A program made the position numbers and the translations under genes. From the NCBI GenBank assembly GCA_023443125.1, contig JAEZVO010000023.1, positions 1 through 36,397 of the forward strand: a stretch of DNA of 36,397 bases. The letters are read 5' to 3'. This DNA is from Actinomycetes bacterium (GTDB lineage: Bacteria > Actinomycetota > Actinomycetes > Propionibacteriales > Propionibacteriaceae). How positions within the stretch are numbered: the first letter of the stretch is position 1; each line of letters starts with the position of its first letter. Shown piece by piece: positions 1-6,008 of the stretch. Below the pieces are notes generated by a model, which was not told the origin of the DNA, searched no databases, and worked only from the letters and a program-made list of their open reading frames with translations.

Positions 1-836
1 TGCCCGTGCGTAAAGGCTCGAGTACTGTATGGCTCAACGAAAGAGGGCTACGTGATTTATACAGAGCTGCGTTTGATCTTGGTGGTGAACAAGAAAGGAA
101 GCAAACACAGCTCCTTGATGAACTTGCCAGTAAAGCAAAGGAGGAGTTCCCTGGCATCGCACTCGTATTGATTCTGACTCCTGATACGCCTCTTATAGAA
201 AGAGTTGAAAAAAGATCGATCCCGCAGTTTTCAGAGCAGATTAATCTGGAAAGATTCACCTTCTTTCAGGGATACTCATTCTTGGGGAATATCCTTTACC
301 CTCTGTCTATCGGTGATCGTGGCTACATAGGGACACAAAAATCAAACCGTTTACATGCGTTTGTTGAAATTGGTTTCGACGGAACGATTGGTGTCGCGAT
401 ACAACTGTCTGTAGAAGGTGTATCAATAAAAGATAATGAAGATCCTCTGTACACTAATCAACGCGACGAGACTACACAGAATGAAATCGAGAAAGCTATC
501 AGCGAAGCATTCAATTGTGCATCTCAGCTTTCCTGCTCTCTCAACCCTACCTCAGATACCGAACTACAGTTGAGCCTTGTCTCCCGTCATGATGAACCTA
601 TTATTATCCGTAAAAATGAAGGTTCATGGTCAGGAAGCCTTCTGAGACCTCGAGAAGAATCTAAACCCATCAACCGATTCAGAACCATCACTTACCCACT
701 CCAAGCAAGCCCAACAATAGCTGAACAACACGAGGTACTTACTAATCTCATCCTCGACACCCTTAACCAAGGAGGCATCGAGACGCTACGCGTGTTCAAA
801 ACTCTTCAGGAATTCGAGGAAACCTCTTCGAACTAA
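1..836 (+). CDS. AlbA_2/Schlafen-type putative DNA-binding (ATP-binding) protein, C-terminal part
   Basis: The reading frame is open from the left edge, so the gene is cut by the window. The GTG at position 6 is an internal valine: the residues there read PVRKGSSTVWL, which resembles the end of the AlbA_2 (Schlafen AlbA) domain in actinobacterial helix-turn-helix/ATP-binding proteins. The roughly 250 residues that follow contain a segment RLHAFVEIGFDG typical of the C-terminal part of these proteins, and no catalytic motif I can name. Base composition is clearly more AT-rich than the rest of the window (codons such as AAA, ATA and GAA are common), which suggests acquisition. A well-formed intrinsic terminator follows the stop. 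The family is often linked to transcription control or phage/mobile-element defence, but no function can be assigned here. Confident as a partial gene, moderate on family. Confidence 0.7.
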   Translation, partial: PVRKGSSTVWLNERGLRDLYRAAFDLGGEQERKQTQLLDELASKAKEEFPGIALVLILTPDTPLIERVEKRSIPQFSEQINLERFTFFQGYSFLGNILYPLSIGDRGYIGTQKSNRLHAFVEIGFDGTIGVAIQLSVEGVSIKDNEDPLYTNQRDETTQNEIEKAISEAFNCASQLSCSLNPTSDTELQLSLVSRHDEPIIIRKNEGSWSGSLLRPREESKPINRFRTITYPLQASPTIAEQHEVLTNLILDTLNQGGIETLRVFKTLQEFEETSSN

Positions 837-856
837 GATCGGCTACCTGTCGCATT

Positions 857-890
857 AGCCCACCAGCCACCTAGGCTCGATGGGCTTTTT
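857..890 (+). terminator. Intrinsic terminator after the AlbA_2-type gene
   Basis: A nested hairpin with outer arms AGCCCA (857-862) and TGGGCT (881-886) and an inner stem AGCC/GGCT is followed directly by a T-run ending at 890. It lies 20 bp after the stop codon on the same strand. The form is that of a classical rho-independent terminator. Confidence 0.75.
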
Positions 891-904
891 CCTGCCCAAA
901 ACGC

Positions 905-969
905 ACTCCCTAACGTTCACGGACAACTCACTAACGCGGGTTCAAAATCGCGGATAACTCCCTAACGCG
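905..969. repeat. Three phased direct repeats, consensus ACTCMCTAACG
   Basis: ACTCCCTAACG (905-915), ACTCACTAACG (926-936) and ACTCCCTAACG (957-967) recur at spacings of 21 and 31 bp, close to two and three helical turns. The last two share a longer 19-bp unit (920-938 and 951-969; 17 of 19 identical). They lie in the roughly 220-bp non-coding stretch between the AlbA_2 terminator and the truncated gene. The remainder of that stretch (970-1057) shows only a weak dyad around 999-1030. They could be protein-binding sites or the end of a mobile element; the role is unknown. Confidence 0.7.
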
Positions 970-1057
970 CAGCCCCACACAGTGGTTAATCAGACCCCTC
1001 AAACAGTCCTACTTTTAGGCCCTTTGAAGCAGAAAAATCCCAAGTAAAACCGCCTAA

Positions 1058-1393
1058 AGCCTTGCTTTATCGGCGCTTTTACCCGCGATCCCCAAAATGG
1101 GCGAGACTATCAAATGTGGAAGCCAGACAGATCCGACGGTGTACTTCGACCATCCGATTCTGGCCATCGACAACGATGCGCAGCGTCTCATCGAAGCGAT
1201 GAAGGACGAGGAGATCCAAAAGCTTGCCTGGACCAAGTACGGCTTCCGGTCGTCGGTGAATGCCGCCTACAACGACATGTCCGTCTTCGAAACGCTGCCG
1301 CTCGCCGAGCAGTTCATCACCGTCCCCGCACCCAACTCGGAAGTCACCCTCGCGCTGCTCGAGTGCCTGCGCGGCCGTACCACCTGCAAGTGA
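1058..1393 (+). pseudogene. 5'-truncated remnant of an extracellular substrate-binding protein gene (telA partner)
   Basis: The open frame runs from just after a stop at 1055-1057 to 1393. It encodes about 111 residues that resemble the last part of a periplasmic-type substrate-binding domain (TVYFDHPILAIDN, then a helix ending in KLAWTKYGFRSS). There is no signal peptide or N-terminal lobe, and a family member would be several hundred residues. An internal ATG at 1097 has no convincing ribosome site. Substrate-binding/VWA-type proteins are commonly encoded immediately upstream of telA in Actinobacteria, and telA starts 12 bp downstream, so this is probably the surviving 3' end of that gene. 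The break lies where the AT-rich segment stops, which fits loss of the 5' part by insertion or deletion. A short expressed protein from ATG 1097 cannot be excluded. Confidence 0.6.
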
Positions 1394-1405
1394 GAGGAAC
1401 GCACC

Positions 1406-2791
1406 ATGACCGACAATCCGTACGCAGCAGCCGAGCCCGCCGATGCACTTTCCATCGACTTCTCTGCGATCACCGGAGGCAGCCCACCCGCGAAGGGGGC
1501 CGCCGACACCAAGCTTGCCGAAGCAGCACACGAGATCGCTCAATCGCCCTCGCGCGACCTGGAGGTCTCCCCCGACGAAGCACGTCTTCCTGGGCAGGGA
1601 GCCGGTGAGTTCTCGTGCATGGCCATGTTGAGCCCCACCCAGCAACAACAGGCGCAGGAGGCTGCGGTGCAGCTCCTGCCGAAGATGCTCGATATCACTC
1701 AGCTCCTGAGCGACTTCGGTCATCAGGCCCTCGAGGGCGTCAACATGCAGGTGGCGCGCATCTTCAAGGAGATTGGCCCCGTCGAGATCCCTGAGCTGAC
1801 CAACATGATGCAGCAGATCAACGATTCGATGCGCTCGTTCCGCAAGAAGTATGATCCGACGATCCCTCAGGTGCGTGACGCATTCAACCGGTTCATGGAT
1901 TCGGTCCGGGGTATCTTCCAGCGCGGTCGCGACATCGTCGAGATGCTGTTCGAAGAGGCCCAGACCGTCGAGCAGCAGCTCGACCGAATCGCGGGCGAGC
2001 TCACCACCCGCCAGCGGGAGATGCGCCGCAACGTCGTGCTCTGCGACGAGCTCTACAAGGCCAACGAGGATGCGATCAGCCAGCTCATCGGCACCATCGC
2101 TGTCATGGAGGGTGTCCGCGATCAGGCCGTCGCTGCGCTCGATCAGGCCGTGATCAGCCCCGATGACCCCAACCATCGCGACATCGAAGAGCAGCGTTCT
2201 CGGCTCTCCGAGTTCGTCTCCGCCATGGAGGTGCGGATCAACGAGTTCCAGCAGCGGTTGTTCGTCGCATGGTCGACGAGCCCACAGGTGCGCAACACCC
2301 GCTCACTGCACTACGGGCTCGGCCAGCGGTTGGCTCTCATGGTCAACCTCACCATTCCGACGATGAAGCTCACCATCGCGCAATGGGGGTTGCTCATGCA
2401 GGCCGAGCAGGCGGCGACGATGCAGCAAGTGGTGGCTGATGGCGCCAACGAAGTGCTCAGCGCCTACGCACAGGCTTCGGGACGGGCTGCCGGTGAAATC
2501 GCAAAGACCATCCAGACCCCCACACTGCGCCCGGAGACCATCCTCGAGGTAGCGGTATCGCTCGACGATCAGACCGAGTCGATGATCCAGGCCCTCGAAT
2601 ACGGCCGTGGCGCCCGCCAGGAGGTCGTCGACGCACTGCTCACGGCGCAGGCGTCGATCTCGCAGTCGTCGAGCAAGCTCTCCAGCGCGGTGGTCGAGCT
2701 GACCCGTCGCGCCGACGATCCACTCGAGCTGCCCGCCATCCCCGACATTCCGGCGGCCATCACCGCTCAGGCGGGGCAGGTCATGCGCTGA
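1406..2791 (+). CDS. telA: Toxic anion resistance protein (TelA family)
   Basis: The 461-residue product matches the TelA/KlaA family: a variable acidic N-terminus of about 70 residues, then long alpha-helical, coiled-coil-rich segments (rich in Gln, Glu and Arg) ending in a conserved block around VNLTIPTMKLTIAQWG and a helical C-terminus. There is no signal peptide or membrane segment, so it is cytoplasmic. Family members are associated with tellurite and other toxic-anion or envelope stress, but the biochemical activity is not established. The ATG at 1406 is preceded by AGAGGAA at good distance. It follows the remnant of the substrate-binding gene by 12 bp and converges on parE, so it may now lack its native promoter. 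Confidence 0.88.
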   Translation: MTDNPYAAAEPADALSIDFSAITGGSPPAKGAADTKLAEAAHEIAQSPSRDLEVSPDEARLPGQGAGEFSCMAMLSPTQQQQAQEAAVQLLPKMLDITQLLSDFGHQALEGVNMQVARIFKEIGPVEIPELTNMMQQINDSMRSFRKKYDPTIPQVRDAFNRFMDSVRGIFQRGRDIVEMLFEEAQTVEQQLDRIAGELTTRQREMRRNVVLCDELYKANEDAISQLIGTIAVMEGVRDQAVAALDQAVISPDDPNHRDIEEQRSRLSEFVSAMEVRINEFQQRLFVAWSTSPQVRNTRSLHYGLGQRLALMVNLTIPTMKLTIAQWGLLMQAEQAATMQQVVADGANEVLSAYAQASGRAAGEIAKTIQTPTLRPETILEVAVSLDDQTESMIQALEYGRGARQEVVDALLTAQASISQSSSKLSSAVVELTRRADDPLELPAIPDIPAAITAQAGQVMR

Positions 2792-2805
2792 GGCGCGCGC
2801 CTCAG
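2788..2805. terminator. Perfect 18-bp palindrome spanning both convergent stop codons (telA/parE)
   Basis: CTGAGGCGC/GCGCCTCAG is a gapless perfect palindrome. It contains the TGA of telA (2789-2791) and the TGA of the opposing topoisomerase gene (2802-2804). The genes converge 10 bp apart, so it is probably a shared bidirectional stop structure. No T-tract follows, so a role as an intrinsic terminator is uncertain. Confidence 0.45.
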
Positions 2806-4880
2806 GCGTCGATGCGCTCCTGATCGAGCGTGTAGGCGTTGTCGACGATGAACTCCTTGCGTGGTGCGACGTCGTTACCCATGAGCATCTCGAACACACG
2901 TTCGGCTGCTTCCATATCGTCGACGGTGATGCGTCGCAGCGTGCGATGGCAGGGATCCATCGTCGTTTCCTTCAGTTGCGACGCGTCCATCTCGCCGAGA
3001 CCCTTGTAACGCTGCGGCTCCTTGAACGCCTGGCCCTTCTTCGTGAGTTCGGCGAGCTTCCGCTGATACTCCTGCTCCGTGTAGGTGTAGATGTACTTGT
3101 CATAGCCGCGCTTAGGGCGAATAAGCTCAAAACGGTGTAGCGGGGGTACCGCGGAGTACACCCGACCAGCCTCCACCATCGGGCGCATGTACCGGAAGAA
3201 CAGCGTCGCCAGGAGCGTGCGAATATGGGCGCCGTCCGAGTCGGCGTCAGCCATGAAAATGACCTTGCCGTAACGGATGCTGTCGAGGTCGAAGGACCGC
3301 CCAGATCCGGCACCCACCACCTGGATGATCGACGCACACTCGGCGTTTTTGAGCATGTCGCCCACCGACGCCTTTTGCACGTTGAGGATCTTGCCACGGA
3401 TGGGCAGCAGCGCCTGATACTCCGAGTCGCGTGCGACGTTGGCGGTACCCAGCGCGGAGTCACCCTCGACGATGAACAGCTCGGTGGCTTCCACGTCGGT
3501 GCTGCGGCAGTCCTTGAGTTTCGGTGGCATCGACGACGACTCCAGCGCCGTCTTGCGTCGCTGGTTTTCCTTGTGGGCGCGGGCAGCCACGCGCGTTCTC
3601 GACGCGTTGACTACCTTCTCCATGAGCTGCCGGGCGACGGTGCGGGTTGCGGGCTTCGTCGACTGCAGGAATTCAGAGAACTCCTGTTCGACGATCTTGG
3701 CGACGAGGCGGGACACCGGCGGTGTGCCGAGCACTTCCTTCGTCTGACCCTCAAACTGAGGCTCGGCCAAACGCACCGTAACCACCGCGGTGAGACCCTC
3801 CAGGCAGTCGTCTTTCACCACTTCCTCGCCTGCTTTGAGGATGCGGGTGCCGTCCAATGACTTGGTGAATGCTCGCGTAAGGCCGCGTTCGAAGCCCGAC
3901 ACGTGCGTGCCGCCCTTGGGCGTGGCAATGATGTTCACAAACGATTTGAGCTTGGTGTCGTACCCAGTGCCCCACCGAACAGCAATGTCGACGTCGAGAT
4001 CGCGTTCAACGTCGGTGGGAGTCATGGCGCCGTTCTCGTCGAGAATCGGCACGGTTTCGGTGAAGGTGTCGCGACCCTGAAGGCGCAGTACTTCCGTGAG
4101 TGCCGCATCAGGGGCAAGGTAGTCAGCAAACTCGGTGATACCGCCGGCGAAGAGGAAGCTCTCGTTGGTGGGTTCGTCCGTCCGGTGGTCTTCGACGATG
4201 AGTTCCAGCCCCGGCACGAGGAATGCTGTCTGGCGGGCGCGGTCGCGAAGATGATCAACGTTGAGCTCGGCATCCGCGAGGAAAATCTGGCGGTCCGGCC
4301 AGTACCGCACCCGCGTGCCCGTCTTTGATTTGGCAACCTTACCGACCTTGCGAAGGCCACTTGCAGGCGTGAAGGGCGCGTTCGGCCCGTCGCCATCGAA
4401 GGTGCCTGGCACACCACGCTGGAAGCTCATCTCCCAGGTTGCGCCTCCTCTATCCACCTGCACATCGAGCCTCGACGCCAACGCATTCACTACCGATGCG
4501 CCGACGCCGTGGAGGCCGCCCGTGGCGTTGTACGACGAGTTTCCGAACTTACCGCCCGCATGCAGTCGGGTGAACACCACCTCGACGCCGCTCAGGCCCG
4601 TCTTCGGCTCGGTATCGACGGGGATGCCTCGCGCGGTGTCATGCACGACGATGGACCCGTCTCGCTCGAGTTTGATGTGGACGCGGTCGCCGTAACCTGC
4701 AAGTGCTTCGTCGACGGCGTTATCGATGATTTCCCACAAGCAATGCATGAGGCCGCGGGTATCCGTCGAACCGATGTACATGGCCGGACGCTTACGGACA
4801 GCTTCGAGCCCCTCGAGGACAAGAAGGTTCTTCGCCTCGTAATCGCGCGAATGCTGTTGCTTTCTCTGAGAAACCTGCAC
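2802..4880 (-). CDS. parE: Type IIA DNA topoisomerase subunit B (second GyrB / ParE type)
   Basis: ATPase subunit of a type IIA topoisomerase, expected to pair with a GyrA/ParC subunit to pass DNA duplexes using ATP. The 692-residue length fits the family. GHKL ATPase motifs are visible near the N-terminus: EIIDNAVDEAL, DTARGIPVD and GGLHGVGASVVNAL. The TOPRIM domain carries VEGDSALGTA and the acidic DADSDGAH motif, and the C-terminus has the conserved QRYKGLGEM block. The SAL and SDG variants are, from memory, common in the second actinobacterial GyrB-like paralogue, so I read them as family features rather than defects. It starts at GTG 4880. It is not next to a gyrA/parC gene in this window. 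ParE versus a second GyrB is a naming matter; the family call is secure. Confidence 0.92.
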   Translation of the reverse strand: MQVSQRKQQHSRDYEAKNLLVLEGLEAVRKRPAMYIGSTDTRGLMHCLWEIIDNAVDEALAGYGDRVHIKLERDGSIVVHDTARGIPVDTEPKTGLSGVEVVFTRLHAGGKFGNSSYNATGGLHGVGASVVNALASRLDVQVDRGGATWEMSFQRGVPGTFDGDGPNAPFTPASGLRKVGKVAKSKTGTRVRYWPDRQIFLADAELNVDHLRDRARQTAFLVPGLELIVEDHRTDEPTNESFLFAGGITEFADYLAPDAALTEVLRLQGRDTFTETVPILDENGAMTPTDVERDLDVDIAVRWGTGYDTKLKSFVNIIATPKGGTHVSGFERGLTRAFTKSLDGTRILKAGEEVVKDDCLEGLTAVVTVRLAEPQFEGQTKEVLGTPPVSRLVAKIVEQEFSEFLQSTKPATRTVARQLMEKVVNASRTRVAARAHKENQRRKTALESSSMPPKLKDCRSTDVEATELFIVEGDSALGTANVARDSEYQALLPIRGKILNVQKASVGDMLKNAECASIIQVVGAGSGRSFDLDSIRYGKVIFMADADSDGAHIRTLLATLFFRYMRPMVEAGRVYSAVPPLHRFELIRPKRGYDKYIYTYTEQEYQRKLAELTKKGQAFKEPQRYKGLGEMDASQLKETTMDPCHRTLRRITVDDMEAAERVFEMLMGNDVAPRKEFIVDNAYTLDQERIDA

Positions 4881-5004
4881 CGATCCACCCTATCTGTGGT
4901 GATATGACTTTGCTGGCAGCGAAATGCCCTCGAGCCGCTGGATACTTTGGCAAAGCACGTTATCGTTGATGACGTAACGATGGTTCTTCATCCGGAGGTG
5001 TCGT

Positions 5005-5208
5005 ATGACCGAAACGCTTTCTGACCCGACGCTCACAGCCCTCGACCGCTGCGACCGCTGCGGCGCCCAGGCGTACCTCCGCGTATTCCTTCGCAGCGGA
5101 GGCGAGCTGATGTTCTGCGCCCACCACGCCGCTGCACACCGCGAAAAGCTGGCCGAGGTGGCCAGCCACATCCACGACGAAACGGCGAAGCTGCACGAGG
5201 CACAGTAA
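5005..5208 (+). CDS. Small zinc-knuckle protein (DUF7455-like)
   Basis: This 67-residue protein has a CDRCG pair (residues about 15-18) and a later CAHH, giving a CxxC...CxxH arrangement likely to bind one zinc ion, followed by a charged helix. It resembles the small conserved actinobacterial family I know as DUF7455; the function is not established. The start is well supported by GGAGGTG 5 bp before the ATG. It is divergent from parE across 124 bp that must hold both promoters; I see no clear operator there. Confidence 0.8.
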   Translation: MTETLSDPTLTALDRCDRCGAQAYLRVFLRSGGELMFCAHHAAAHREKLAEVASHIHDETAKLHEAQ

Positions 5209-5227
5209 TCACGCTGCACCACGCGCA

Positions 5228-6001
5228 TTAGCCCTGCAACCAGCTGTCGATCAGTGCCCGACCAATGGATGCCGTGCCAGGCAGCGTGATCGAGTGTTCT
5301 GCGATGCGTGAGGCCAGCTCCTCCCTGGTGAGGAAGCTGGCCTCCACTATTTCCTGCCCGTCGGGACGTACCGCCTCAGGATGATCGGTACGTGCGGTGA
5401 ACCCAAGCATGAGCGAGCGGGGAAAGGGCCATGGCTGGCTGCCGAAGTAGCGGATGCTGTGCAAGCTGAGCGCAACTTCTTCGTTCGCCTCGCGTGCGCA
5501 GGCTTGCTCCAGAGACTCCCCCACCTCCACGAATCCGGCAATCACGGACACTCTCCCCTTCGGCCACTTGACGTGCCTGGCGAGCAAGATGCGCTCGTCG
5601 GGGTCGGTGATTGCGACGATCACCGCCGGGTCCGTTCGGAAAAACATCAGGTGCCCACAGGTGGCGCACCGGCGCCGCTGACCCCCTTCCGAGGGCTGCG
5701 TCGCCCCATCGCAGCGCTCGCACGCAACCGCCTCGATGTGCCAGCGAACGAGCGCCGACGCGGTGGCCACGACATCGTCGGGTAGTTCCCGGAACGTCAC
5801 GGTGGGACCCATTGGTTCTGGGGAGTACCGGGCGAACCATCGGATGCCGTCAACGGCCCCGACGAGCACGTCGGTATCCCTTGGCTGCGCACCTGCCAGT
5901 GGCTCGAGCGCCACCCGCCCATCACCACTCACCTCATGTACCTCCGCGGGAAGTACTGGGTCCGGTGTGCGCTCGAGTTGGGATCGCTGTGCCCAGTCCA
6001 T
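5228..6001 (-). CDS. nudC: NAD(+) diphosphatase, Nudix family (NudC)
   Basis: Hydrolyses NAD(H) to NMN(H) and AMP and can remove NAD caps from RNA. With the ATG at 6001 (preceded by AGGAG) the protein has 257 residues. Four cysteines (94, 97, 112, 115) form the NudC zinc site. The Nudix box is complete in its catalytic part: G156, E162, R170-E171 and E174-E175, with alanine where the final glycine usually is. The subfamily-specific SQPWPFP motif is at 188-194. A longer reading to 6055 would overlap adnB and lacks a good ribosome site. It lies 7 bp after adnB, as the last gene of an adnA-adnB-nudC operon, the order I recall around Rv3199c-Rv3202c. Confidence 0.93.
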   Translation of the reverse strand: MDWAQRSQLERTPDPVLPAEVHEVSGDGRVALEPLAGAQPRDTDVLVGAVDGIRWFARYSPEPMGPTVTFRELPDDVVATASALVRWHIEAVACERCDGATQPSEGGQRRRCATCGHLMFFRTDPAVIVAITDPDERILLARHVKWPKGRVSVIAGFVEVGESLEQACAREANEEVALSLHSIRYFGSQPWPFPRSLMLGFTARTDHPEAVRPDGQEIVEASFLTREELASRIAEHSITLPGTASIGRALIDSWLQG

Positions 6002-6008
6002 GGTGCTC

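Noticed and set aside
1079..2176. 365-codon open frame on the minus strand opposite telA
   Set aside because: Shadow of telA codon bias; the His/Leu/Arg-rich product has no recognisable motif.
2802..4880. Possible inactive topoisomerase because of VEGDSAL and DADSDG in place of the more usual residues
   Set aside because: The acidic metal ligands are retained, and similar substitutions are, to my memory, normal in the second GyrB-like protein of Actinobacteria.
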